Position numbers and translations under genes: made by a program
The notes under the pieces: generated by a model
Seen by the model: the letters and a program-made list of their open reading frames with translations, nothing else
Databases searched by the model: none
What the model was told of the DNA's origin: nothing
Source: Liolophura sinensis
Taxonomy: Eukaryota > Mollusca > Polyplacophora > Chitonida > Chitonidae
Reading direction: 5' to 3'
NCBI RefSeq assembly: GCF_032854445.1
Contig: NC_088305.1
Coordinates: forward strand, 22,050,955-22,114,954
DNA: 64,000 nt
Part shown: positions 44,563-56,409 of the stretch, piece by piece
Layout: each line of letters begins with the position of its first letter
Numbering within the stretch: position 1 is the first letter of the stretch

Positions 44563-44581
44563 ACGGGCACTAGAGGGTTAA

Positions 44582-46399
44582 CCTGGGGCTGGAGGCCGTA
44601 ATGGCAACCATGCTCATTACATCTGCATGATGCCTTTATGAACAGTTGCAATCAAAGCGGACGTGAGATACCTTGTGTAACTGTTGTATGACCTGGAACT
44701 CATTCATGGATAACGATTTTGAACTTTGATATGGAATTCATGCCTGGAATATCCGCTGTCTGCCCGGCATCATTGAAAACTGATGACCGCTTCTCTCTTG
44801 TGTGTTACTGGCTTTATTTCCTGTTTGTATAATTTCTTTTACATACCTTTGTCTTCGGGAGCTAGTGTTAAACGTTGTTTTGGAAATGGATCTTGCGATT
44901 ATCGACTTGAAACACCCTTTACGGATTATGAATGGTATGCGAATGTCGGACATGACGCTATATTTAGTATATAATTCAATTTGTACCTCCAAATGACTTG
45001 ACAAATAGTACTAGACGGGACAATACAAGGGGTATTGATGAAAAAATACTGATTTTACAACTTTCATGAGCGGACAATTTATGATCACAAATGTTTCAGA
45101 AAACAGTGACAGAAACTTTTACTTTTTGAACTATTACCTACAGAAACTAAACTGTAGCCTAGTAATTTCAGCTAACCAGGAATTGAAGTCCAAGAAAGAC
45201 GTCCCCGCCTTAAGCTTTTCCTCAGCCTGATCTAATCCGAATCTATCTTATATGCACTTGACCAAAAGAATGACACACTCTTTCATTTCATCAGAACTTG
45301 ATGAATTGCCATTTAAATCTAGGTCATAAAATTTGCTTGCAGTTTGTAGAAATCTCCTGTGGTTCAGACCTGATCTGTGTAGTGCACAAATATGTATTTA
45401 TTTGCTTTGGATTTTTTGGTAATGCTGTTCAGATTATTTCTCCTTACAGGATAGGCTGAATAACAAATGACAGTAAACTGGAATTATTTTTAGGCTTAAA
45501 ATTCAGCATTGTAGGGTTGACAAAGAGAATACTACAATTTAGGGGCACAGGAATTACTTTTGGGCATAAACTGCCGAAATATAGCACTGAAAAAGGAAGT
45601 AGAACATTTTAGGGAGACGTTTTACAAAACATGTTATGTAGGCTAAATATATTAAAGTTCCTGGTATGAATTTTATTCAAGGCAGAGATGGTGTCATCAA
45701 CCAGATGAGGTACTTTACCAACTGTCTTGCTTCTCATCTGAAATTTGGCTGAAAGACCTCTCAGGACAACAACAGCATCAAGCAGAAAGTGGCCAAATTC
45801 TAAAACTTCCCAGAGGATTGAACCCCTAAACCAATGCACTCATAAAACATCAATTTTGACGTGTTTTTTTTTGTTTGTTTGATTGTTTTTGTCTATAGGA
45901 AAGGGTATCCATGATATAACGCATGGAGTGTCATGTCCACGTACATGTGTGGTAGTATACCAACCTCAAGCAGATGTTGGACAATTGCAGGGAAACGAGA
46001 AAAGAGATTTTTTATTGCTCTGTGTGTGTGACATCCACCTAGTACCTCCAGTCCTAGTGAGTATGAATTTTTTCACTCCAAAGCTGCAGCTGCTCTTCCT
46101 AGCAATCCCCTCTTCAATGTATCCTGGTGGTAAAACAAAGACAGATGTCCAACAGCAGCTGGTCGAGCTTGTCGTAGATCTTCACTTCTTTTTAGGTACG
46201 GCGTAATAAAATCAAAACACCAATCAAATAAATCATAATCTGATATATCTCCTGAATGGGTCCGCAGTACCCCTCCCCTCCCAAGTTTTACATACTTTCC
46301 TTGCTCCCATCGTCTTATAAGTATTCTTGAGTACGAACACCAATTCATGAAATAAGCACATTATCGCTTAAAAAAAGCCTTTAACATGAATTGAAAAAA
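44582..46399. other. Unassigned region, possible exon remnants
   Basis: No repeat shared with the rest of the window was noticed. Minus frames 46073-46348 (91 codons: RRWEQGKYVKLGRGGVLRT..DYDLFDWCFDFITPYLKRS) and 45609-45839 (76 codons) have protein-like composition but no motif I can name. A plus-strand acceptor-like TTTTTGTCTATAG precedes an open stretch at 45899. I cannot confirm a gene here. Confidence 0.4.
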
Positions 46400-46604
46400 C
46401 CTACTCCAAAAATGTCGGATCAAGATTATCACACTTACAATAATAAAAACAAAGAACTTTCATAACTTCAATGCACGATTTACACGACGGGCAACAGAAA
46501 ACCCCGTCACTTGCAAATTTTTTGGCAAGCATCTCCAGTAACGGGTCCTTCACACCTGAGCTTGCTGTACATAAACTAGAAGGACACAAAGAAGACACCG
46601 TCAT
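46400..46604 (-). CDS. Possible first exon of an unknown Cys-rich protein
   Basis: Starting at ATG 46604 the minus strand encodes about 60 residues (MTVSSLCPSSLCTASS..DPLLEMLAKKFASDG..CCPSCKSCIEVMK) and reaches a GTAAGTG donor-like site near 46440. Cysteine spacing CC-x2-C-x2-C suggests metal binding, but I recognise no family. It lies downstream, on the same strand, of the exon at 46816-46915 and might be a separate neighbouring gene. Confidence 0.35.
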
Positions 46605-46815
46605 TTTAGTCCCGTCACAGGCCGAACCATGTCGCCATCAATCAAAATATATATATAGATATCACTTACGGTGAATCAATAACCCCTAGCTCAACTAACC
46701 CGAGGTACAGTTGAGAAATAACCAACACAAAGACCGAGGAAATTCAACCTTAAAACATTTTTTATTACCTGTGAACTCCAACAATGAATGATGTGTGTGT
46801 GTGTCAAATATTTTT

Positions 46816-46915
46816 TTAGGGTAAGACATGTCTCGTAGTGACTGTGATAAATGAATCGCCAGTATGAAAGTCTTGGCAATGGTCCATGTTCAGAACTCGC
46901 ACCCTAGTCACCTCC
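46816..46915 (-). pseudogene. Terminal exon of unknown gene, paralog 1
   Basis: After an acceptor TTTTACAG the minus strand encodes EVTRVRVLNMDHCQDFHTGD, then SFITVTTRHVLP and TAA. The same exon, diverged but with intron edge and stop position preserved, occurs at 60598-60694. The matching 5' exon is absent here; family A copy 9 starts 130 bp beyond. Non-coding sequence between 46605 and 46815 also matches 54355-54404 plus 60433-60597. Confidence 0.6.
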
Positions 46916-47378
46916 CTGTAAAAGCCGAACGGTTTGTACCATTTGACTACGTGGTGAAGCCCTCGTCTAGGGTCGACACATCACCTCATAAAAGACTTTT
47001 TTTCCTTTCTTTCTTCCTTTCCCAGGACTTTATATATTTTTAGCCATGTGGGGTTTCCGGTGTGATAAGAATAGGACCTCAGCCCTCTAGGCAAGCTTGT
47101 CGTAAAAGACGATTAACCTAGAGTTCTCCTGTGTGAGCCCGGTGAATATAATAGGCTCACATCTTCTCGGTTGTGTGAGAGGCAACCGGAAAGTTACCTG
47201 TTTGCCGTGGGTTGCGACCCGTAATCTCCGAGGACGGGATCCTGGTGACTGAGGGCGTGTTGGTCTTCCGAGATCCTTGCGCCCAACACGTCACTTTGGC
47301 GCTTACTTGGAGAGAGACGGGGGGTCGGATGGGCCCTGTCCGATCAATCGGCTTGGTCACGTCTTGCCTCTGCGTTCT

Positions 47379-47610
47379 CCCAGAATTTCTCCATAACACC
47401 ACTCAGTAAAGAATAAATGTTATTTCTGAAACTTTTGTCCCAGAATTTCTCCATAACACCACTCCTTAGAGAAAATGTTATTTCTGAAACTTTTGTCCCA
47501 GAATTTCTCCATAACACCACTCCTTAGAGAAAATGTTATTTCTGAAACTTTTGTCCCAGAATTTCTCCATAACACCACTCCTTAGAGAAAATGTTATTTC
47601 TGAAACTTTG
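47379..47610. repeat. 58-bp tandem repeat x4 in a family A 5' UTR
   Basis: CCCAGAATTTCTCCATAACA starts at 47379, 47439, 47497 and 47555. Other family A copies have one unit (for example 23020-23080). The last three units are almost identical. Confidence 0.93.
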
Positions 47611-47816
47611 TTTACGGGACTACGCTTTGAGGTGGTGGCTCATGGGTCAATCAAGTAGATTGAATTTAACCTTTGGTATAAATCAGTCGGTTTGAGTGTA
47701 CCTCATACAGAGTCCTTGGTGTCTTTCATGCTGGCTATTCCCAGGTTCAGGCACCGCCCTTGTTGGCACTCCGTGGTGGGTGGGGAACATGGGGTAAATT
47801 ATATACACATATTGCC

Positions 47817-48787
47817 ATGTCATCTTTAAACCTAAATTCGAATGTTTCTAATCTAAATACCAGGTCTTCCTCTCAGCCGATTTCAAGCGCTGACAAAAAG
47901 AGGAAATTAGAGGTTTTATCGGATTCAGTTGATAACGGACAGGACAGCTGGGCGCCCTATATATTTCTCTCAACAAAGAGTGAACAGAAGCCGGCCTCCA
48001 GAATTCATCCATTTGTACTGAAAAGGGACTTGCAGGGTTCAGGAGGTACATTAAAAAACGTCCAAAAATTACGATCCGGAGACATTCTAATTGAATGTTT
48101 CAGGAAACAACAGTCCATAAATTTATTAGCTTTAAACAAAATAACTGATATACCTGTGTATACCTCACCTCATAATTCCCTGAGCAGCTGCCCACTTTTC
48201 GTAAAAGAAAAACAAATAATCACTGTTAAAGACTAAAAACAATATATCATATCAGGGGGCCCGGAAATTGGTCTCGCCTTCTAATATTTCACTGCAGACT
48301 TCATTTGCCTATGCAGTCAAGCGAATAGCATCTGTTGCTACTCAAACATCAATGACTTGGCCCATTGGAAACCAGAAACCATGTTCTATTTCTGTTAAAC
48401 CTGCTGTTCGACCTGCTTTAATACGTCCTGGACCCAGACTACCTCAATACAACAGATAAAACCAGCCAATAATACTGACCAACCCAATATCCCTAAACCT
48501 AGTCAAGCTATAAACAAAAATATGTCTGAAAATAAACCTCAAAATGATAACAATAAACCTAATAAACCCAGTGGCCCAACAGAGCGTCCCTTTAAGGCCA
48601 CTAGGGACCCTGACCAAACTTGTAATAAGTTTGGACCGTTGGAGGACGTTGGGCCTTCAACATCAGATGCGAATGTGATGGATACATCACCCGCATCAGG
48701 GAGATCTTCCAGCCGGTCTCCAAGGAAGGGTTGTCCTCGATCCAAACACATAGAAAAATCTCCTCAAATCATAGATTACGTCTCCCT
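47817..48787 (+). pseudogene. ORF1 remnant without zinc knuckles, family A copy 9
   Basis: The N-terminal block is well preserved (MSSLNLNSNVSNLN.., FVLKRDLQGSGGTLKN, SGDILIECFRKQQSINLL) to SPHNSLSSC. It then continues directly with PLFVKEKQIITV, which normally follows the third knuckle, so about 135 residues are missing. One extra T in GTTAAAGAC shifts the frame 10 codons later. The Ser/Lys tail is readable at 48522-48787. Confidence 0.85.
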
Positions 48788-48792
48788 CCGTA

Positions 48793-51700
48793 ATGGCGAT
48801 ATACGACAAAATTATACAGTGGAATTGTCGAGGCCTTAAGGTCAATTTTATTGAAATAACACAGCTTGTTCAATCATTAAATCCTATAGCCCTTTGTCTT
48901 CAGGAAACTTACCTAAAGACATCTGACAAATATAAAATAACTCTTAAAAATTATTCATTACTTATTCAAATGAATAAGAGCGAGTTGCAGGCGGCTCTTC
49001 CATCTTCATCAAGAACAATATTATTCACAGCCCTGTTCCTCTGGATACAGAGCTTCAGGCTGTGGCCGTCCGTGTTTCATTGCCTGAAACAATCACATTA
49101 TGTTCAGTGTATATTCCCCCGAACATTTCTCTGTCAGCTCTGCAGTTACATAATTTAATAGAACAGTTGCCAAAACCTTTTATACTAATGGGAGATTTTA
49201 ATTCCCATAACCCCCTATTGGGCAGTAATAACAAAAATGATAAGGGCAAGATAGTGCACGATTTCTCATCTAAGGAGGAACTGTGTTATTTCAATGATGC
49301 TTGTAATACCTATTTACATCCGGGTAATGGCGCTTATTCTGCTGTCGACCTCACCATCACAGATCCATCACTTCTCCCGGATTTTTCTTGGAAGGTGCAT
49401 GACGATCTTTGTGGTAGTGACCATTTCCCTATAATCCTAGAACATATCACTTCTAATTCTTTAGAACGTGTAGCTAGGTGGAAATTCGATTAAGGAGATT
49501 GGATCGCATTTGAGATGTTCTGTGAGGCTGATATCACTCCAGAGACTCTCAATGCAGCAGATGATCCTATGTTAACATTTAATGATCTTGTTTTACGAAC
49601 TGCCGATAGAACTATTCCTAAGACCTCGACAAATCCAAAAGTAAACCCTGGTATGATAAGGACTGTCGCAAAGCCATTAAAGACCGCAACAAGGCCGAGC
49701 GAAATTTTAATATATGTCCGAATGATAGAAACGATCTTGTTGGCAGAACTTTGTTTCGGGCATTACGTCAAAAACACATATGCGTAGGTCTGGAACATGG
49801 TTCAGAAACTTAAGGGCAAAAATAATAAAGCAAAAGTTCAGCATTTAAAAGATGGCGATAAGATATTAACCTCTCCATCTGATATAGCCAATAAATTAGC
49901 CGAAACAATTATAACGAAATCTTCTTCTGAGAACTTTACTAAAGAATTCCAACATATTAAAAACCAGACGGAGAAAATTAAATTGCCCTTTTCTTCTAAG
50001 AATTTGGAAGATTATAATGGCTGTTTTAATATCGAAGAACTTAAGACTGCATTATAAAAGGCCCACGATACTGCTTGTGGTCCTGATAAAGTATACTACA
50101 AGTTTCTGAATCATTTACCACCTGAGCCACTGGAAACTGTCTTGGACTTGCTTAATGATATTTGGATAACTGGTAATTTTCCAGCCTCATGGAGGGAGGC
50201 GTGTATTATCCCGGTTCCCAAACCGGGTAAGGATCATACTGATCCAAATAATTACCGTCCCATAGCTCTTACCAGCTGTGTCTGTAAGACTATGGAACGG
50301 ATGATTAATGATAGACTTGTTTGGTTTCTTGAAATCAACAAATTACTTTCTGATATTCAATGTGGTTTTTGCCAAGGTAGATCTACCATGGATCACCTTG
50401 TTCGATTCGAAACCTTTATTCGAGATGGCTTCATCAATAACGAACATGTGGTGTCCATATTTTTTGACCTTGAAAAGGCCTGCGACACCACATGGAAATA
50501 TGGTATTTTAAAAGACCTCGCGAATATGGGTCTTAAAGGTCGTTTACCTATATTTATATCACAATTTTTATCTGATCGTCAGTTTAAGGTACGGGTTGGG
50601 TCCACTCTTTCTGACTCTTATGAGCAGGAAATGGGTGTACCCCAGAGCAGCATTCTATCACCAACTCTGTTTAGCATAAAAATAAATAGTCTAGCAAAAA
50701 CATTGACATGTGGCACACAGGGTTCTTTATACGTGGATATTTCCTTATATGATACCGAGCTAAGAATATGAATAATATCGAACGTCAGTTGCAGCTTTGT
50801 CTCAATAAGATCGAGAAATGGGCAACTGAAAACGGTTTTAGATTTTCAACGTCTAAAACCGTCGGTATGCATTTTTGTAGTAAACGGAAACTTCATCTTG
50901 ACCCTGAGCCTAATTTGTGTGGTAAACAGATTAAAATTGTTGGAGAAACAAAATTTTTAGGTATAATATTTGATAGTAAGCTATCTTTTATACCTCATAT
51001 TAAAATGCTTAAAGCTATATGTACAAAGGCTCTCCATATAATTAAGGTCGTGTCTAGCACCGATTGGGGTGCTAACCGATCAGTTTTACTTATATTGTAT
51101 CGCTCTCTGGTGAGGCCTAAATGGGACTATGGATCCATCATTTACGTTTCCGCTAGGAAGTCGTACATTAAAATGTTGGATCCTGTTCATCACCAAGGTT
51201 TGAGGCTCAGTGTTGGTGCTTTTAGAATCTCACCAGTAGAAAGTTTATACGTGGAGGCTGATGAGCCTTCTTTATATCACCGACGTATAAAACTGAGCCT
51301 TCAATATGCTACTAAGCTTTAAACTCATCCAACAAACCCTGCCTACGACTGTGTTTTCAATCCATTATATGTAGACAAATATACTAAATGTCCTAACAAG
51401 ATCCCTTCGTTCGGTGTTCGTGTTAAGGACCATACTGTGGAAGTCAACATTAAACCTGGGGACATAGCTCCGGTTTCTTTTCAGGGGTCGCCTCCATGGC
51501 TTTTTCCACAACCTAAACTGATATTTGATCTACGTAAATATAGTAAATCCAATACAAATTCTCTTATAATTCAGCAAGGTTTTGCTGAAATTAAGGCTGA
51601 ATATTCGGTTTATAAATTTATATATACTGATGGGTCAAAAGATATGGACAGAATTGCAGCTGGAACTGTTTTAGAACAGCGAGTTGCTTCTCTTCGTCTT

Positions 51701-52365
51701 CCATCCTCTTCGTCTTCCATCCTCTTCGTCAATCTTTTCTGCAGAGGCCAGGGCTATACTCCTGGCCTTATCATATGTTTCTTCTGGGCATGCCCAGAGG
51801 GCAGTGATATGCAGCGACTCGCTTTCTTGCCTTTAGGCAATTCAGAGTTATAAATTTAAAAATCCGTTGATCCTCGAAATATTAGCCATACATAGAAAAC
51901 AAATTAAGAGAGGTAAAGATATCATATTTTGCTGGATACCAAGTCATACTGCTATCCATGGAAACACAGTCGTAGACACGGAGGCAAAGGCTGCCCTAAA
52001 TAAATCCATATCAAAAGTTAAAATCCCTTATACTGACGTGAAGCCCAATATTCTTAAATATATTCGTCGCTTTTGGCAGGGTGAATGGGTCTTGCAGATC
52101 CATAATAAACTGCATGCTATTCATCCTGCCATTGGCTACAATGCCCATACTTACCAAATATCTCGTAGAGACTAAGTAGTTTTAACTAGGTGTCGTTTTG
52201 GGCATTCTCATCTAAGATACAGTTTCATCTTAGATGGGAGCAGTGCTCCCGATTGTGTTGGATGTGATGCTGAATACGGCATCAAACATGTCCTGGTTGA
52301 CTGTGATGTTCGGCAAAGATTCTACTGAGTCAACTCTATATATGATTTGTTTGACAGCATTGTTG
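48793..52365 (+). pseudogene. ORF2 remnant, family A copy 9
   Basis: Open pieces are 48793-49158 and 49062-49493 (endonuclease), 49515-49787 and 49797-50057 (linker), 50142-50771 (RT; motif A FFDLEKACD), 50768-51322 (post-RT), then 51437-51853 and 51867-52175 (RNase H and C-terminus). Stops at 49491 (TAA in place of an Ala codon after KFD) and 50055, and frameshifts between pieces, show it is dead. Motif C reads YVDIS, losing the second Asp. Confidence 0.9.
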
Positions 52366-53040
52366 GCGTGAGCAGAGCAAAGATTTTATTTTACATGTGC
52401 GTCTTGGCTTATTAATTTTTCCTAACTTTCCATTAATTAATGATTGTGTTATGCCGTTGAACTTGTAGAATTTCTGAAAGAAAATTAAAGGCAAAATGTT
52501 AAGCCTCACTAAATATCTATAAGTTTTAACAGTGAGAAAATACAGGTGATTTGAATTTGATGAGATGCATCTGTTAACACAGTAATGTTTCCCCACCTTT
52601 TTAAATTTACTATAGGATACTCTTTCAAACCTGGTGAAAAGTAATAACTGAAAAGAGATAGAACACTTCGACAGAACATTTCGACAACTCTGATGTTGCA
52701 CTCAGTTATATATGGTACATGATAACATTACCATCTGTAACTGCAAGTTTTTCGTTGTCTTCCACTCGTTCCTTGGTGGGCGCAAACGTATTGGGCCTAC
52801 TCCCCGTTCGAGATTTTCCCAACCACTCTTCCTCAATCGAAGACCAGCCGAACAAAAGTTTTCCTGCCTTAATGAACTGTGTGCAGTTGGCTACTTCAAC
52901 CTTAAGCTGGTCCTGTTGAAAATAAAACATAACGGTTAGTACGACACATTATATAATAAGTAGTAAAACAAAGTAAACACCATGTAAGAATTGATGAATG
53001 CTCTATTAAGGGTTGTTTTAAAGCTATACTTTACATTATT

Positions 53041-53242
53041 TTAGTCATATGACGACGGTGCCAGTGTATTACGGTGGGAGAGGACCTGACAAAGTCCCGC
53101 TGAAAACCGGCTCTCCATAGGCAGCTACTCTGGCAAGGTTGTCCAACAAAACCGGGGAGAGAAAGACCCAAGTCGGAATCCAGCTCTGACCTCACTGCTG
53201 TAAGGCTACAAAGGCCTTAGACCACTTGGCTATCGAGGGCCC
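53041..53242 (-). mobile_element. Possible tRNA-derived SINE
   Basis: On the minus strand TAGCCAAGTGGTCTAAGGC (from ~53233) resembles a tRNA box A, and GCTGGATTCCGA about 45 bp later could be a decayed box B. A non-tRNA body follows (GAGCCGGTTTTCAGCGGGAC) and ends near CATATGACTAAAATAATG. Only one copy is in the window, so identity rests on the box-like motifs. Confidence 0.45.
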
Positions 53243-53319
53243 AATATTCCAAGAACATTTCGCACACAAAGAAAATGTGAGTTATTTTGTATGGAATGAA
53301 GCCATAGAAAAATTTTAAA

Positions 53320-53765
53320 ACACCAGGGACGTGGGATGGGGTGATATCAGGAGAATGGATGAGATCCGGAGAAGGGACAGGAGAAGGGTAGAGGGAAAGG
53401 GTGAAGTCAGGAATAGGAACGTGGGAAGGGGCGAGGTCGGGAAAAGGGTTTGAGGGAGAGGTGTCAGAAGAAGGGCTCAGCTCAGAAAAAGGGAAGGGGG
53501 AAATGGTGCGTTCAGGAGAAGAGACATGGGAATTGGTGAGGTCAGAAGAAGGGATTGGGTGAGCGGTGAGGTCAGGAGAAGGAATTGGGTGAGGGATATG
53601 GTCAGGAGGACGGAGCAAAGTGTGAGGTCAGGAGAAAGGATTTGGGCATGGTTAACTTCAGGGAAGGGGAGGGGGGTGAGATCAGAAGATGGGAAAGGGC
53701 AAATGGTAAGGTCAGGAGAAAGGATGAGAAAAGGGGTGAGGTCGGGAGGAAGGGGAGTAAAGGTA
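53320..53765. repeat. Purine-rich minisatellite (GGTGAGGTCAGGAGAAGG-like)
   Basis: Irregular units of about 24-36 bp built on GAGGTCAGGAGAA. Because the unit lacks stops, it creates long open frames on both strands (98, 85, 75 and 133 codons) that are artefacts. Confidence 0.85.
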
Positions 53766-54030
53766 GAAATGAAGGATGTCTGTTTAAAACAAAAACAGGT
53801 TCTAATAAGTGGATATTGTTAAGTTTCACAATTTTAAATTAGTGATAATATATGGTAATTAACCTCATAAACTAATTATTTTTACTAACCCGCTCCATCT
53901 TCTGATGACCAACAGCATCATGAGAGTCTCCTTGTGTTCTTGTTCTTGTCTTTCTTGGTCTTCCTTTTGGCTGACGAAAAATTGGAAGATTTCAGTTTTT
54001 ACAAAAAACAGAACGGACTGAAAGACATGA

Positions 54031-54352
54031 AGATGTTGTTATAAATTATTTGAAGGCCATTGGCCTATATCATAAAATATAAATTTTAATTGTCATAAAT
54101 ATCTATAGATAAACAGTTATATACAAATAGATTTTTACATGTACTATAACCCTGGTTTTCGAGTTTTAACTCTTATTTTTCTTTTATACGATTTTAATCA
54201 TGTCTGTACTTTTTGTTTTACTTTTGATGTTCATATTGACATATCGAAAACCTTAACCTTCTCGCGTTTTTCACCTTGTTCTCGCCACGATATGGCTGAA
54301 ATATTGCCGATGTGGCGTTAAGCCATAATCATTCATTCATTCATTCATTCTA
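54031..54352 (+). mobile_element. Family A copy 9, 3' end
   Basis: GATGTTGTTATAAATTATTTGAAGGCC continues the last ORF2 codons, followed by the 3' UTR, hairpin (54290-54329) and (ATTC)n. It directly complements 47044-52370. Confidence 0.9.
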
Positions 54353-54934
54353 ATGCCGTCACCGACCGAACCCTAGCCACAGCAATCAAACGATAGATAG
54401 ATAGAGCTTTGGAGGTCGGACGTGTTGTCAGATCGCTCCATCTGTCAGGCTTCATTTCTCTGGATTTCCAGTGATTTCTTGTGTGTTTCTGATACTTACA
54501 GATTTCTCTTGTCACGAGCTATCGATTGATATAGTTTGTAGTCAGAAATTCCATATTTTTGACTAGTTTTTTGACGTTTTGGTGTTTGGCCAGCGTGGCC
54601 GGTGGGCCAGCCCGCGCGGCTTGGCTCCGGCACCAGTTGTCGTGGCCTGTGTTGGAGGCCTATACAGGTTACAGCATAGGACAGTGAACAAGGTCAACTT
54701 GCCCGGTCGAGCGCCATTCATCCCGGGCTAGCAGGGCACACAAAGGCTTTTGTCAATAACAGGCAGCAAATTCGTGCACTCTTGCACGAAGTTCATTGGC
54801 CACTGTCACTTGACAGTTGATCAGTGAAGGGGTTGAGCACGCAGTGCAGTACCTGACTGGCCGTCAACACAGTTGGACGTGTCAGCCGGGTAGCGCCTTT
54901 GGGCGAGGGTTTTTTTTTTTTTTTTACCACCAGA

Positions 54935-56315
54935 ATGGCTTTCCGGATTAAAAGGCCTGTTAGCCTTAAATTGCGTATTAAAGGAATTGTAAAAGCGATT
55001 GACGTTGATCATGGATTGCAGGAACGCATCGGCAGCGGACCCAAAGTGTTGAGCGGTTTGGTCCACGTTAATGGGGATCTGTGGAATGTCACTGTCGCCA
55101 AAATGGTGCTTGATGGAGTTAACTGTCCGGTTTATGAAGTTGAGCAATCCAGAACTTTGGTTAAGGTGAAGAGCCTCTATGAGATTCCGGATGAACGGAT
55201 AGGGGCTGCTCTCAAACAGTTTGGAACGGTGCACTCTGTCGAACGAGAATGCTATCTGTTCGACAGAACCTTGCAAAATGGGGTTAGGAGAATATGGATG
55301 AGCAACATTTCGTCCACCATTCCTGAAGCCATATGGGTGGGAGCATCTTTTCGGTTACCAGTCTGGTACAGAGGGCAGGTGCGAGCTTGTCACCTGTGCC
55401 AGGCGACAGACCACCTCAAAAATGACTGCCCACTGAGAAACAAATGTTTGATTTGCAAGCAAGAAGGTCATTTTCAAAAGAATTGTCCTCAAGATCTGGA
55501 CACTGAGAGTAGCGACAATGGCACAAGTAGTGGAGATGAAGATGACATCGCAGTTGCGATGGATGATAGTGGTAATAAGCACGACGAGGATATGAATAAT
55601 GATCATGACAATGAGCAGGGAGATAATGACGGAAGGGATGACAGTGATGATGACACGGATGATAGTAATGAGGCTGAGGATGATGGTGAATGGGGATACG
55701 GATGGTGGACAGGAGAGTAGCAATGATGTAGTGGGTAATGATGATAAAAATGAGGTGAATGAGGCAGAGGACGAGAATGATAAAGATGCTATGGATAATG
55801 GTAAGGATGGGCTGGAGGGTGGTAGGAATGAAGGGGGTAAAGAGGAGGAAAATGATGTGGACAAAAATGCAGATGATGGTATTTCATCAGTTTCTAGCCA
55901 GGTCAAACAGGAGGAAGTATCGTTGAGTTTCACTGAACCGTTGGTTCCGTACAGCTCGACCGGTCAGTCTCCCGAGCAAGACTCTTCACAAGACTTGTGG
56001 AGTCAGTCATTTACCTTTTCCCAGCCAATTGCAAAACAAGATGTAAATGAGTCCTTATGGAGCACCGCTTCAGAGGCCATTTTTGTAGACACCTCAAAAG
56101 ACCAAGTTAGCGGCATTGAAGCCTCTGGATCGGTTATCCCCATGGACGACACGACGTCGGAAATGGAGGATTCCGTTCCGGGAGAAGATCTAGACGAGTC
56201 AATGCCGGCATACGCTAACGATCAAGGCGAGGTTTTAGTCCCTGTCTCCACTTCTTTAGGAGTCCATTATCGGACCATGCGCCGCGACTCAAAAATTGAG
56301 AAAGTCAGGAAATAG
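54935..56315 (+). pseudogene. Tx1-like ORF1, zinc-knuckle protein with acidic tail (frameshifted)
   Basis: From MAFRIKRPV (54935) the frame runs to 55720. It carries two knuckles, CX2CX4HX4C (CHLCQATDHLKNDC and CLICKQEGHFQKNC), then a long Asp/Glu/Asn-rich region. The frame then shifts by one or two bases near 55690, and the sequence continues in the frame ending at 56315 (ENDVDKNADDG..SSVSSQVKQEE..DSKIEKVRK). The low-complexity acidic repeat is a likely site for the slip. Expected function is RNA binding in the retrotransposon particle. Confidence 0.8.
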
Positions 56316-56409
56316 AGGAAAGTGATTTACCTGTCCCAGGAGGACTTTGCTGCACGCAAGGCTGCCCTGTACAAGAAGTCGAGAAAAACAAAACTTAAAT
56401 AGATCCATA

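Larger units (their letters stand above)
41960..44577. mobile_element. piggyBac transposon, complete, 2618 bp
   Basis: Ends are CCCTCTAGTGCCC (41960-41972) and GGGCACTAGAGGG (44565-44577), a perfect 13-bp inverted repeat, each flanked by TTAA (41956-41959 and 44578-44581). The single gene is on the minus strand. Five copies of an 18-bp palindrome (TGTATCATATATGATACA or variants) lie in the subterminal regions. The TTAA target, CCC..GGG ends and transposase type agree with piggyBac. Confidence 0.97.
47044..52370 (+). mobile_element. Family A copy 9, main part
   Basis: Begins CCATGTGGGGTTTCCGG at 47044. The 5' UTR holds a 58-bp tandem array (47379-47610), then decayed ORF1 (47817-48787) and ORF2 (48793-52365), ending within the last ORF2 codons at GTTGGCG. 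The remaining 3' end lies at 54031-54352, after a 1.66-kb interruption. ORF1 has lost all three zinc knuckles by a ~400-bp internal deletion. Confidence 0.93.
52371..54030. other. 1.66-kb island interrupting family A copy 9
   Basis: Family A sequence stops at TTGTTGGCG and resumes with ATGTTGTTATAAATTATTTG, so this block was inserted into or exchanged with the element. No clear terminal repeat or target duplication was found. On the minus strand two exon-like stretches occur: 53890-54020 reads QPKGRPRKTRTRTQGD (AT-hook-like), and 52720-52925 reads DQLKVEVANCTQFIKAGKLLFGWSSI..EEW after an acceptor-like TTTTCAACAG. A SINE-like segment and a purine-rich minisatellite lie in between. It could be captured host gene sequence. 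Confidence 0.5.

Noticed and set aside
53217-53618. 133-codon Pro/Ser-rich frame on the minus strand
   Set aside because: It is the translation of a stop-free purine/pyrimidine minisatellite; open frames also occur on the other strand over the same bases.
55355-55933. 192-codon Ser/Ile-rich minus frame
   Set aside because: Antisense of the acidic GAT/GAA-rich tail of the Tx1-like ORF1; composition explains the lack of stops.
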